DNA of 64,000 bases, taken from assembly GCF_036032445.1 (NCBI RefSeq), contig NZ_CP107932.1, positions 2,048,501-2,112,500 of the forward strand, written 5' to 3'. Under the pieces are notes generated by a model. The model searched no databases, was not told where the DNA came from, and saw only the letters and a list, made by a program, of their open reading frames with translations. Below are positions 50,489 through 59,521 of the stretch, one piece after another. Made by a program: the position numbers and the translations under genes. Numbering within the stretch: position 1 is the first letter of the stretch; each line of letters begins with the position of its first letter. The stretch comes from Nocardia sp. NBC_00416. Its GTDB lineage: Bacteria; Actinomycetota; Actinomycetes; Mycobacteriales; Mycobacteriaceae.

Positions 50489-52138
50489 TCACGAGATCCG
50501 CGGGACGGCGTCGAGCAGCTCGCGGGTGTACTCGTGCCGCGGCTTGTCGAAGACCTCCACCACATCGCCCTGCTCCACGATCCGGCCGTCCTTCATCACC
50601 AGCAGCCGATCCGCGATCTGATGTACGACACCGAGGTCGTGGGTCACGAAGACGAAGGTCGTCCCGTGCTCGGCCTGCAACTCCTGCAGGAGGTCCAGGA
50701 TCTGCGCTTGAACGGAGACATCCAGGGCCGATACGGGCTCGTCGCACACCACGATTCGCGGGGTGGGGGCCAGGGCCCGGGCGAGCGCGACCCGTTGACG
50801 CTGGCCGCCGGACAGGAACTGAGGTTGCCGATCCAGAATCGCGCCGGGCAACCGGACCCAGTCGAGTGCCTCGCGGATCCGCCGCCGCCGCGCGTGTTCG
50901 TCCGGATAGGCGCGCAGCAGTGATTCCGCGATGATCTGCTCGACCGTGTATCGAGGATCGAACGAACTGAGCGTGTCCTGCGGCACCAATTGGACCTGTT
51001 CGCGCCTGCTACGGCGTTCGCTCTCGCGCAGCGAACTCCACGGCCTCCCGTCGAGCCGGATCTCACCCGAGGTCGGCGCGACGAGTCCGAGAATCGCCTT
51101 CACCGTCGTTGTCTTCCCGGAGCCGGATTCGCCGACGATGCCGAGTGTTTCGCCGCGCCGGACGGTGAAACTCACATCGTCGACGGCGGTGACCACGACG
51201 CGGCTCCGGCCGGGCCGCCCGTAGGTCCTGGTCAGGTGCGAAACCTCGAGGGCGGTATCCCCGGCGTCCACGGTGTGCGCGGGAATCCGCACCCGTGGAA
51301 GAGCTCCGGCGCCGTCGGCCGCCGCGCCGATCGAGCTCAGCGCGAATCCGCGTGTTTCCCGGGTGGGGACCGCGGCGATCAACTTGCGCGTATAAGGGTG
51401 CCGCGGCGCACGGAGCACCTCCGACGTCGGCCCCGACTCGACCACTTCGCCGTCACGCAGCACCAGGACGCGATCGGCGATACCGGAAACGACCGCGAGG
51501 TCGTGGCTGACCAGCACCAGTCCCGCACCGGCCGCGAGCCGCGACCGGAGCACGCCGAGAACCTGGCGCTGCACAGTGACGTCGAGCGCCGTGGTCGGTT
51601 CGTCCGCGACCAGAACCCGCGCGTCGGCGGCGATGGCCGACGCTATCAGCGCGCGTTGCCGCTGGCCGCCGGACAGCTGATGGGCGTACTGTTCCGCGCG
51701 GCGTTCGGCGCCGCCGATCCCCACCGATTCCAGCAGCGTCCGCACCACGGCGCGCCGTTGCTTCTTGTCTCCGATCCGGTGGGTGTCCAGCGATTCGGCC
51801 ACCTCACGCCCGATGGTCCGCAGTGGGTCCAGGCTCACGAGCGCGTCCTGCAGGACGAGGCCGATGTAGCGGCCCCGGACCCGCTGCCAGGCCCGGGTGT
51901 CGAAATCCAGGGCGTCGCCGCCGCCGATCCGGAATGTATCGGCGGCGACGATCGACCCCGGTCCCGCGAGCCCGACGAGGCTGCGCGCGGTGAGGCTCTT
52001 CCCGGAACCCGACTCCCCCACCAACGCCACGCACTCCCCGGCGTCGAGGGTGAAACTCATCCCCGACGACACGATCGGCGGTGCGGCACCGAAACCGATC
52101 CGCAGATTTTCGACGTTGAGCAATCGGTCGCCGGTCAT
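50489..52138 (-). CDS. ABC transporter, double ATP-binding protein (DppDF/GsiA type)
   Basis: 549 residues from ATG 52138, overlapping the permease stop as ATGA. Two complete ATPase halves are fused: Walker A GESGSGKS and GESGSGKTT, signatures LSGGQRQRALI and LSGGQRQRVAL, Walker B VLVADEPTTALD and IVVCDEPVSALD. The oligopeptide/dipeptide-type C-terminal motif HPYTRKLIAAVP follows the first half and HEYTRELLDAVP the second. The fused form resembles GsiA (glutathione importer). The substrate may be a peptide-like or organosulfur compound, given the monooxygenase genes around it. Confidence 0.93.
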   Translation of the reverse strand: MTGDRLLNVENLRIGFGAAPPIVSSGMSFTLDAGECVALVGESGSGKSLTARSLVGLAGPGSIVAADTFRIGGGDALDFDTRAWQRVRGRYIGLVLQDALVSLDPLRTIGREVAESLDTHRIGDKKQRRAVVRTLLESVGIGGAERRAEQYAHQLSGGQRQRALIASAIAADARVLVADEPTTALDVTVQRQVLGVLRSRLAAGAGLVLVSHDLAVVSGIADRVLVLRDGEVVESGPTSEVLRAPRHPYTRKLIAAVPTRETRGFALSSIGAAADGAGALPRVRIPAHTVDAGDTALEVSHLTRTYGRPGRSRVVVTAVDDVSFTVRRGETLGIVGESGSGKTTTVKAILGLVAPTSGEIRLDGRPWSSLRESERRSRREQVQLVPQDTLSSFDPRYTVEQIIAESLLRAYPDEHARRRRIREALDWVRLPGAILDRQPQFLSGGQRQRVALARALAPTPRIVVCDEPVSALDVSVQAQILDLLQELQAEHGTTFVFVTHDLGVVHQIADRLLVMKDGRIVEQGDVVEVFDKPRHEYTRELLDAVPRIS

Positions 52139-53022
52139 CGGATCCTCCGTTCGAATCGGGCCTGCGCGTACCGGCCGAGAACGAGGAACGACGCGACGGT
52201 GAGCACCAGCGCCAGCCCGGGGAACACACTCGCCCACCAGGCCACCCGGAGCACATCGCGGGACTCGGCGAGCATGATGCCCCATTCCGGCGTGGGCGGT
52301 TGCGGACCCATTTTCAGGAAACTCAGCCCGGAGACGGCCAGGATCGAGGCGCCCAGATCCAGGGCCGCCACCAATCCGATCGAACCGATCACATTGGGCA
52401 GGACATGTCGCACGATATTGCGGAACCGGGAGTGACCGAAGGTGACCGCGTTGATCACGTAATCCGACCCGGTGACCTGCAGAGTCCGGGCCCGGATGAT
52501 CCGCCCGAATTTCGGCACACTCGATATCCCGATCGCGAGCGCGATCCCGAGCGGGCCCCGCCCCCACAGGACCGCGATGAGCAGTGCCAGCAGCACGCCG
52601 GGGAAAGCCGACAGCAGGTCGAACACCCGCCCCACGATCTCGTTGACGACGGTTTTCGCCAAGCCCGCGGTCGAGCCCAGCAGCGCGCCCAACGCGACAC
52701 CGATCACCAACGCCGCCAGCGCGATACCGAGCGACCAGCGGGCACCGTGCAGGATGCGCGAATAGACATCACGGCCGAGCTGATCACTGCCGAGCAGGAA
52801 TCCATCGCCCGGCGGGCGCAGCGCGGCGGCCGGGGCGGTCGCGGTCGGATCGGTCGCGCCGAGCAGCGCGGGCGACAGGATCGCCAGCAGTACCAGCGCC
52901 AGATACACCAGGGCGACGATCACCGGCAGCGGGAGCCGCGCTCGGGCGCGCCGCGGCGGCGCCTTCGTGGTGTCGGGCAGGGCGCCCGCGGTGTCGAGTA
53001 CCGATGTCGTGTCCACGGTCAT
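52135..53022 (-). CDS. ABC transporter permease (DppC type)
   Basis: 295 residues, with about six membrane helices (LPLPVIVALVYLALVLLAIL first) and an EAA-type loop (NAVTFGHSRFRNIVRHVLPN). The conserved GTDQLGRD-like motif reads LGSDQLGRDVYSRIL. It pairs with the DppB-type permease that overlaps it by 4 bp (ATGA) and with the fused ATPase downstream. Confidence 0.93.
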   Translation of the reverse strand: MTVDTTSVLDTAGALPDTTKAPPRRARARLPLPVIVALVYLALVLLAILSPALLGATDPTATAPAAALRPPGDGFLLGSDQLGRDVYSRILHGARWSLGIALAALVIGVALGALLGSTAGLAKTVVNEIVGRVFDLLSAFPGVLLALLIAVLWGRGPLGIALAIGISSVPKFGRIIRARTLQVTGSDYVINAVTFGHSRFRNIVRHVLPNVIGSIGLVAALDLGASILAVSGLSFLKMGPQPPTPEWGIMLAESRDVLRVAWWASVFPGLALVLTVASFLVLGRYAQARFERRIR

Positions 53023-54038
53023 CGCGCTGCCTTCAGTCTCGGATCGATGAGTGCGTAGGTGATGTCCACGATCGTGGAGATCACCACATAGATCGCGGCG
53101 ACGATCAGCACGATCGCCAACACCACCGGCACGTCCTTGCTCATCACCGCCTGCAGCGCGAGGGTGCCCAGGCCCGGTCGGCCGAACACGGTCTCGGTGA
53201 TCACCGCGCCGCCCAGCAGATGCGCGACCAGCCAGCCGGCCAGGGTGACCGTCGGAACGAGGCCGTGCCGGAGCGCGTGCCGCACCCGCAGGCGCGATTC
53301 GCCGATCCCGCGGGAGAGCGCCGTCACCGCGAAAGGTTGTTCCAGCGCACGTTCCATCCCGTCGCGCAGGACCGGTGTCAGCAGCCCGAAGGTGGGCAGC
53401 GCCAAGGTGAGGGCCGGCAGCACCAGCGACGACAGATCCTTCGCCCCGGAAACAGGGAACAGCTTCAGGTTGAAGGAGAACGCCAGCAACAGGAGCAACC
53501 CGAACCAGAACACCGGCACGGAATTCGCGACGACCTCGACCGCCGAGAAGATCGACCGCACGAAACGGTTACGGCCGGCGGTGAACACCGAGACGAGGAT
53601 CGCGGCGGCGCACGCGAGAACCCCCGCGGCGACGGCGAGTTCGACGGTCGATCCGATCTGCGCGGTGAGGAGTTCGGTGACCTCCTGACGCCTCACATAG
53701 GACCGGCCCAGGTCGCCCTGTGACAGCCGGCCCAGGTATTGGAAGTACTGTGTGAGCAGCGGCTCGTCCAGGCCCCAGTCGGCGCGGATGGCCTCCCGCA
53801 GACCGGGATAGTCGATATCGCCGGCCATGATGTCCTCGATCTTGCCCGGGATGAACTGCAGTGCCACGAAGGTGGCCGTGAACGCGGCCCACAGCACGAT
53901 CACCGCACCGGCCAGGCGGCCGGCGATCGTCGCGCGCAGGGTGGTGTCGCGGCGCCGGCCCGGGACCGCTGTCGCGGACCCGTCGACCGCCGGGGCCGCG
54001 ACCGTCCCGTTCACGAGCGGTCCGGCGGGGCCGCCCAT
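53019..54038 (-). CDS. ABC transporter permease (DppB type)
   Basis: 339 residues; the start ATG overlaps the TGA of the binding-protein gene by one base (TGATG). Typical DppB pattern: a short charged N-terminus, LAGAVIVLWAAFTATFVALQ, a long periplasmic loop (GLREAIRADWGLDEPLLTQY), and the EAA loop with RVRHALRHGLVPTVTLAG. Forms the channel with the DppC partner encoded next. Confidence 0.93.
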   Translation of the reverse strand: MGGPAGPLVNGTVAAPAVDGSATAVPGRRRDTTLRATIAGRLAGAVIVLWAAFTATFVALQFIPGKIEDIMAGDIDYPGLREAIRADWGLDEPLLTQYFQYLGRLSQGDLGRSYVRRQEVTELLTAQIGSTVELAVAAGVLACAAAILVSVFTAGRNRFVRSIFSAVEVVANSVPVFWFGLLLLLAFSFNLKLFPVSGAKDLSSLVLPALTLALPTFGLLTPVLRDGMERALEQPFAVTALSRGIGESRLRVRHALRHGLVPTVTLAGWLVAHLLGGAVITETVFGRPGLGTLALQAVMSKDVPVVLAIVLIVAAIYVVISTIVDITYALIDPRLKAAR

Positions 54039-55681
54039 CAGCCGATCCAGACGTCGTGGAAGCTGCCCACGGTCAGCGAATCCGGTTCGAATCCGATGCC
54101 GTGCACCCGCGCGGACGTCGCGATCTGGAAGGCCCCCGACGAGAGCGGCACGAACAGCGCGTCGTCGAGCACGATTTTGCGCTGGACCTGATGGATCAGG
54201 TCGATACGCTCCTGCTCGTCGGGGGTGGCCACCGCCCGCAGCGCCAGATCGTTGATCCCGGCGACCTCGGCGGGTTTACGCGCCGCGTACTTGTACAGCC
54301 AGTCGTGGATATAGGTGGTGACGTTGTTGGCGAGATCGGCGCCCGTCCAGATGTTGGGGTAGATGCCGTAATTGCCGCTGTAGAGCCGCGAGTAGAAGGT
54401 GCCGGAGTCCGGTGTCTCCAGGACGAGGTCCAGCCCGATGTTCTTCTTCAGCTCGGCCTGAATGGATTGGATGAGGATATCCCGCTGGTCACGAACGGCT
54501 TCGGCGATGTACTCGACGGTGACCGTCAGCCGCTTTCCGTCCTTGGTGCGGAACCCGGCCGCGTCGCGTCCGGTCCAGCCGGCCTGGTCGAGCAGGCCGT
54601 TGGCGTTGTCGATCTTGTTGCCCCACTGCCCTTCCAGGCTCGGGTCGTAATACGGGCTGTCGGCGCCCGCCCAACTCCAATTGCGGGATACATGCCCCTG
54701 ATAGAGGCTCCCGACGACGGCGTCCACGTCGAATCCGTCGCGCAACGCCGTCCGGACCCGGACATCGTCGGTCGGGAAGCGACCGGCGTTGAGGTTGAAC
54801 CCGAACGAGGTGCTGGTGTCGTACCCGACCAGATATTTGAAACCGTCGACGTTCTCGAACAGCGGAACATCGTAGGACTGCACGCTGTCGATGATGTCGA
54901 CCTGATCGGACTGCAGAGCGCCGGTCCGCGCCGAGGTCTCGGGCAGGAAGGTGAACACCACCTGGTCCAGGTAGGCGGGACCCTGGTGGCCGGCGGAGGC
55001 GGGCGCCCAGCTGTAGGCCTGATTCTTCGCCAGGGTGACGTCCTGGCCCGGGTTGTACTGCGCGATGGTGAACGGGCCGGTGCCGATGAGATGGCCGGTG
55101 TCCTTGCAGAGTGTGTCCTTCAACGGCAGCACCGACGGCGCGAGGAAACCGGCACGCACACTCGACAGTGACCGCAGCAGACCCGAATCCGGCTTCGCCA
55201 ACCGGAAGACGACCGTATCGGCGTCGACCACGTCCACCTGGCGGATACTGCCGATGACCTTGCTCGCGTTGGTGGCGTTGGCGGGGTCCAGGATGAAATC
55301 GTAGTTGGCTTTCACCGCGGCCGCATCGAACGCCTCACCGTTGGAGAAGGTGACGCCCTTGCGCAGTTCGAAGGTGTAGGTCAGCCGGTCCTCGGAGATC
55401 CGGTAGCTGTCCGCCAGCCACGGCGCGAATGTACCGTCCGGCTTCCAGTAGAGCAGCGAATCGATCACGTTGCGCGCGACCGTGTAGTTCATGATCGTGC
55501 CCGTGTAGTGCGGGTCGAAGCACGGCGGATCGAGCGAGAGTCCGAACCGGGCCGTACCGCCCGGGACCGGTTCACTGTGCTCGCTCGCCGCCCCACCGCC
55601 CGATGAGCATCCGGCGAGCACCATCATCAGAATCGCGAGGCAGGCCGCGCCCGCTCGCAGGATGGTCTTCGATCGCTTCAT
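54038..55681 (-). CDS. ABC transporter substrate-binding lipoprotein (SBP_bac_5, DppA type)
   Basis: 547 residues from ATG 55681, after GGAG. Lipoprotein signal ACLAILMMVLAGCSSGG, with the lipidated Cys near residue 25. The body is an SBP_bac_5 protein: GGTARFGLSLDPPCFDPHYT, LADSYRISEDRLTYTFELRK and GTGPFTIAQYNPGQD. Such proteins carry peptides, nickel complexes or glutathione to the permease. First gene of the four-gene transporter and monooxygenase unit ending at 50489 or 49037. Confidence 0.93.
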   Translation of the reverse strand: MKRSKTILRAGAACLAILMMVLAGCSSGGGAASEHSEPVPGGTARFGLSLDPPCFDPHYTGTIMNYTVARNVIDSLLYWKPDGTFAPWLADSYRISEDRLTYTFELRKGVTFSNGEAFDAAAVKANYDFILDPANATNASKVIGSIRQVDVVDADTVVFRLAKPDSGLLRSLSSVRAGFLAPSVLPLKDTLCKDTGHLIGTGPFTIAQYNPGQDVTLAKNQAYSWAPASAGHQGPAYLDQVVFTFLPETSARTGALQSDQVDIIDSVQSYDVPLFENVDGFKYLVGYDTSTSFGFNLNAGRFPTDDVRVRTALRDGFDVDAVVGSLYQGHVSRNWSWAGADSPYYDPSLEGQWGNKIDNANGLLDQAGWTGRDAAGFRTKDGKRLTVTVEYIAEAVRDQRDILIQSIQAELKKNIGLDLVLETPDSGTFYSRLYSGNYGIYPNIWTGADLANNVTTYIHDWLYKYAARKPAEVAGINDLALRAVATPDEQERIDLIHQVQRKIVLDDALFVPLSSGAFQIATSARVHGIGFEPDSLTVGSFHDVWIG

Positions 55682-55758
55682 GATGCTCCACTTCGAACAG
55701 GATCTGGCTTGCGCGTATGAGAAAGGGCCCGCATGCACGGGAGGTGCGAGGAGGCATT

Positions 55759-55839
55759 CGCGGCCGGATACCCGGCCGCGGATCCGGACGCCCCCGTGCC
55801 CGGGCCGCGAATCGGCGTCGCGGCCCGGGCACGGGGGCG
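55759..55839 (-). terminator. Tandem hairpins between the TauD gene and the transporter operon
   Basis: A perfect 22-bp stem with a 7-base loop (left arm 55789-55810, right arm 55818-55839) is followed by a second hairpin with a 9-bp stem, CGCGGCCGG and CCGGCCGCG (55759-55780). They begin 43 bp after the TauD stop and end 78 bp before the binding-protein start. Together they should terminate or attenuate read-through. Confidence 0.75.
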
Positions 55840-55881
55840 GTGCGAGGTCCCGCGGTGTCACGCGGAACAGCGGACGATTGT

Positions 55882-56823
55882 TCAGGAGCCGTAGAACGGC
55901 TCTCCTTCGACGGATTCCGAACGGCGGCCGTCGACACCCTCCGGTACGTCGCCCTCGATGGTCACCCGGTAGAGCACCCGGTCGTGCCCGAGATGACCGG
56001 CGTCCGGGATGGCCAGGTGCGCGGTCGCCCGGTTGTCCCAGAACGCGACACTGCCCGGCTGCCAGCGGAACCGGACCGTGTACTCGGTCCGGGTCGCCTC
56101 GTCCCACAGCGCGTCGAGGAGGTGCGAGCTCAGGCGGGGGCCGAGATTGCGAATGTTCTTGGCCTTGCGGGTGAATCCGGGACTCACGAACAGTGCCCGC
56201 TCACCGGTCTCCGGATGCACCCGCACCACCGGATGGAAAGTGCGCAGCGGTTTGTTATCGATGGCCTCCGCCCGGCTGCTCCGCCGGGCCGCGCGGTTGT
56301 CGAAGGTGTGTTCGGCATCCAGGTTGTCCACGAAATCGCGCAGTTCGGCGGGCAGGTTCTCGTACGCCGCCACCAGGTTGGTCCAGGCGGTGTCACCGCC
56401 GTACGGCGGCAGGATGTCGGCCCGCAGAATCGAGAAGGCCGGCGGATTGACCAGCGCGGTGACATCGGTGTGCCAGCTGCTGTCGTAGGAGGTCCGCTTC
56501 CGGCCGTACTGCACGTCGTAGCGGCGACTGTCGATGGGCAGGATCTCGGGGAAGCCCGCCGGCGGATTCTCCTCGTAGGGATGTGCCGGGGTCACCTTGC
56601 CGAAACGGCGTGCGAAGGCGATCTGCTCGGCGTGCCCGATGGACTGGTCACGGAAGAACACCACCTTCCATTTCAGCAGCGCCTGCCGGATCTCGGCGAT
56701 CACCTCATCGGACAGGTCCCGCGCGAGATCGACCCCGGCGATCTCGGCGCCGGTGTAACCCGTTTGCGGGAGCACGGTGAGCGCGGATTCCACCGAAATC
56801 GGTTCTGTCGTTGAAATTGTCAT
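55882..56823 (-). CDS. TauD/TfdA-family Fe(II)/2-oxoglutarate dioxygenase
   Basis: 313 residues from ATG 56823. The iron ligands are visible: HTD in YDSSWHTDVTALV and the distal His in AGHLGHDRVLYRVT, with an Arg that would bind 2-oxoglutarate. Other family signatures are VVFFRDQSIGHAEQIAFARR and VAFWDNRATAHLA. TauD-type enzymes hydroxylate the carbon next to a sulfonate (or an ether or sulfate ester), releasing sulfite or sulfate. Its neighbours are SsuD-like and NtaA-like monooxygenases, which favours an organosulfur substrate over 2,4-D. Confidence 0.93.
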   Translation of the reverse strand: MTISTTEPISVESALTVLPQTGYTGAEIAGVDLARDLSDEVIAEIRQALLKWKVVFFRDQSIGHAEQIAFARRFGKVTPAHPYEENPPAGFPEILPIDSRRYDVQYGRKRTSYDSSWHTDVTALVNPPAFSILRADILPPYGGDTAWTNLVAAYENLPAELRDFVDNLDAEHTFDNRAARRSSRAEAIDNKPLRTFHPVVRVHPETGERALFVSPGFTRKAKNIRNLGPRLSSHLLDALWDEATRTEYTVRFRWQPGSVAFWDNRATAHLAIPDAGHLGHDRVLYRVTIEGDVPEGVDGRRSESVEGEPFYGS

Positions 56824-57108
56824 CGGAAACCACCGCCTGATTCGCCCGGAGAGGATGTCGGGGGCCAGGCTATGTCTCATCGTGCCGATTCCCGGCCCAT
56901 TGCGATCGCCAAGATTTTCTGCACCATCCGTCGAGTTCGTCTTGAAATACTGTCGGGGTCCGGAATTTCGAATCATCGTGATCCGGTCCGTAGCCCGGAA
57001 AGCGGATCCGGCGCAGTGTTTTCTCCGTATGACCACCCCCGGCCGACGCCTCACGGCACAGGCGGTGTGCGCCTCGGCACGAATAACCCGGCCCGAACGG
57101 AGACCTCC
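56824..57108. promoter_or_regulatory. Divergent promoter region of the TauD and monooxygenase genes
   Basis: 285 bp with no gene. It is more AT-rich around 56900-57000 and contains an imperfect inverted repeat (TTGAAAT ... ATTTCGAA, 56940-56970). No family-specific operator could be assigned. Confidence 0.4.
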
Positions 57109-58416
57109 ATGCCCTCTCGCGGACTGTTCCTCAATGTCGGCGTGAACAGCACTGGTTACCACGGGAATTCATGGCTCGCGCCGGGGGCCGCCTGGGACCG
57201 CTTCGTCTCGTTCGACCACTATCTGGAGGTCGCGGAACTGGCGCGGGCGGGCGGCTTCGCCGCGGTCTTCCTCTCCGACCATCCCGCCCTGCAGCGCGCC
57301 GCCGAAAGCCGCCCGCTGCACTCATTGGATCCCCTCGTGCTGTTCACGGCGCTGGCCGCGCGGGTACCCGATATCGGTTTCGTGATCACCGCCTCGAGCT
57401 CCTACAACTCCCCCTATAATTTGGCCCGCCGCCTCGCCAGCCTGGACCATATTTCCGGGGGCCGGGTGATCTGGAATGTGGTATCGAGTTTCAATCCCGA
57501 TATCGCCGCGAATTTCGGTGCCGGACCGCTTCCCGGCCGCGCGCAGCGCTACCGCCGGGCCGCGGAATTCGTCGAGGTGGTGAAAGCACTGTGGTCCAGC
57601 TGGGACCGCACGGCCGGCCCGGCACCCGAGGCGCTGGGCGAACCACTGTGGACCGACGCCACGGCCCGCCCGATCGACCATCACGGGGAGTTCTTCGACA
57701 TCCGCGGTCCGCTCAATGTACCGATCGGCCCCCAGGGACGGCCGCTGATCGCGCAGGCGGGCGCTTCCGCGGCCGGAATCGATCTCGCGGGCGAACACGC
57801 CGACCTCGTGTACGCCGCGCTGCTCGGCAAGGACGCCGCCCGCGCATACCGCGACCAGGTGCGCGAGCGGGCCGCCGCACACGGTCGGGATCCCAGCTCC
57901 TTCCGCCTGCTGCCCGGGCTGGTGCCCATCGTCGCGGACACCACCGAGCAGGCCCTGCGCCGGCACGAACAGCTCAACGGGCACCCCGACGAGACGGCCC
58001 TGCTACGTGCCTTCGCCGACCGCCACGGACTGCCGTTCGACCCGGACGCCGTCCTCCTGCCCGAACTGTTCGTCTCCGAAGCCGACCAGCAGGGGCCGAT
58101 CGGCTTCACCCGTTCCCTGCACGATCTGGTCGCCACCGAGACACTCACACTGCGACAGCTGGCCCGCCGGGTCGACGGCGGGCACCGCCTCGTCCTGGGC
58201 ACTGCCGAGGCGGTGGCCGAGCAGATCTTGGATTGGTGGCGCGACGGAGTCGTCGACGGCTACACGGTCCAGCCCCCGACCCTCCCGCACGATCTGCGCA
58301 CCTTCGTCCGCGACGTGATCCCGCTGCTGCGCGCGGCCGGCGCGCTCTCGGCGGGTTATCCGGAATCCACTGTCCGGCAGCGCTTCGCCCTGCCGCAGCC
58401 GCTGCCGGTCGGCTGA
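57109..58416 (+). CDS. NtaA/SnaA/DszA-family FMNH2-dependent monooxygenase
   Basis: 435 residues from ATG 57109, after CGGAGA. Luciferase-like TIM barrel: GFAAVFLSDHPALQ, ITASSSYNSPYNLARRLASL, GGRVIWNVVSSFNPDIAANF, PQGRPLIAQAGASAAGIDLA. The AQAGAS motif is the form seen in this branch. It is 33 bp ahead of an SsuD-like gene with the same orientation, so the two probably form an operon that is divergent from the TauD gene. Confidence 0.92.
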   Translation: MPSRGLFLNVGVNSTGYHGNSWLAPGAAWDRFVSFDHYLEVAELARAGGFAAVFLSDHPALQRAAESRPLHSLDPLVLFTALAARVPDIGFVITASSSYNSPYNLARRLASLDHISGGRVIWNVVSSFNPDIAANFGAGPLPGRAQRYRRAAEFVEVVKALWSSWDRTAGPAPEALGEPLWTDATARPIDHHGEFFDIRGPLNVPIGPQGRPLIAQAGASAAGIDLAGEHADLVYAALLGKDAARAYRDQVRERAAAHGRDPSSFRLLPGLVPIVADTTEQALRRHEQLNGHPDETALLRAFADRHGLPFDPDAVLLPELFVSEADQQGPIGFTRSLHDLVATETLTLRQLARRVDGGHRLVLGTAEAVAEQILDWWRDGVVDGYTVQPPTLPHDLRTFVRDVIPLLRAAGALSAGYPESTVRQRFALPQPLPVG

Positions 58417-58449
58417 CCGCTCACCACCACCGAACAGGAGCCGACTCCG

Positions 58450-59505
58450 ATGAGCCCCGAATTCCTCTGGTATATCCCGAATCAGGTCATCCCCGGGCAC
58501 CGCGGTGACGCCGTCACCGCTGACCACAACAGCCTGTCGACGCTGACCGGCCAGGCACGATCACTCGAGGAGTACGGCTGGACGGGCGCGTTGATCGGCA
58601 CCGGCTGGGGTCGCCCGGATACGTTCACCGTCGCCACCGCTCTGGCTACCGCGACAACGACTTTCGAACCGCTGATCGCCATCCGGCCCGGATACTGGCA
58701 GCCCGCTCATTTCGCGTCGGCCGCCGCCAGTCTGGATCATCTGACCGGGGGACGGGTGCGCGTCAATATCGTGTCCGGCAAGGACGATCTCGCCGCCTAC
58801 GGCGCGGCCGAGGAGGATCAGTCCCAGCGGTACGCCCGCACCCGGGAGTTCATGCAATTGGTCCGGCGGTTGTGGACCGAGGAGAACGTCACCTACCGGG
58901 GCGACCACTACCAGGTCACCGGGTCCACCGTGACCCCACGGATCGCCGCCCGCACCGGCCGCCCCCATCCGAAGCTCTACTTCGGCGGTGCGTCGGCGGC
59001 CGCCGAACGGGTCGCCGCGACCGAAGCCGATGTCCAGCTCTTCTGGGGTGAGCCGCTGGCCGGGGTCCGGGATCGGATCGAACGGTTGCGCGGACTGAGC
59101 GATGAACTCGACCGTGCCCTTCCCCCACTGGAGTTCGGGCTCCGGATCACCACCTTCGTCCGGGACACCACCGAACAGGCCTGGGCGGACGCCGAAGCGA
59201 AAGTCGCCGAGATGGCGCGGGCCTACAACCCCGGCGCACCACGCCGCGCCGCGGTCGGGCAGCAGCGACTGCTCGATCTGGCCGCGCGCGGCGAGGTGCT
59301 CGACGACAACCTCTACACCGCTCCGGGCACCGTCGGCGGCGGTGGCGCGGGCACCACCTGGCTGGTCGGCTCCGCCGAGGACGTGGCGAAATCGCTACGC
59401 CGGTACCAGGATCTCGGCATCACCCACTTCGTTCTCTCCGATACCCCGTACCTGCGCGAGATCCGCCGACAGGGCGCCCAGCTCCTGCCGCTGTTGCGCG
59501 ACTGA
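58450..59505 (+). CDS. SsuD-like alkanesulfonate monooxygenase
   Basis: 351 residues from ATG 58450, after AGGAG. Luciferase-like enzyme of the SsuD branch: FLWYIPNQVIPGHRGD, GWTGALIGTGWGRPDTFT, FASAAASLDHLTGGRVRVNI, VSGKDDLAAYG and KLYFGGASAAAERVA. SsuD uses FMNH2 and O2 to release sulfite from alkanesulfonates, giving an aldehyde. The expected reductase SsuE is not nearby, although two nitroreductases lie at 61.6-63.3 kb. Length is normal (about 380). Confidence 0.92.
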   Translation: MSPEFLWYIPNQVIPGHRGDAVTADHNSLSTLTGQARSLEEYGWTGALIGTGWGRPDTFTVATALATATTTFEPLIAIRPGYWQPAHFASAAASLDHLTGGRVRVNIVSGKDDLAAYGAAEEDQSQRYARTREFMQLVRRLWTEENVTYRGDHYQVTGSTVTPRIAARTGRPHPKLYFGGASAAAERVAATEADVQLFWGEPLAGVRDRIERLRGLSDELDRALPPLEFGLRITTFVRDTTEQAWADAEAKVAEMARAYNPGAPRRAAVGQQRLLDLAARGEVLDDNLYTAPGTVGGGGAGTTWLVGSAEDVAKSLRRYQDLGITHFVLSDTPYLREIRRQGAQLLPLLRD

Positions 59506-59521
59506 GCCGGGCGCCGTCGGA

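Noticed and set aside
56940..56970. Imperfect inverted repeat in the TauD/monooxygenase spacer
   Set aside because: One mismatch and long spacing make it indistinguishable from chance; kept only as part of the promoter region.
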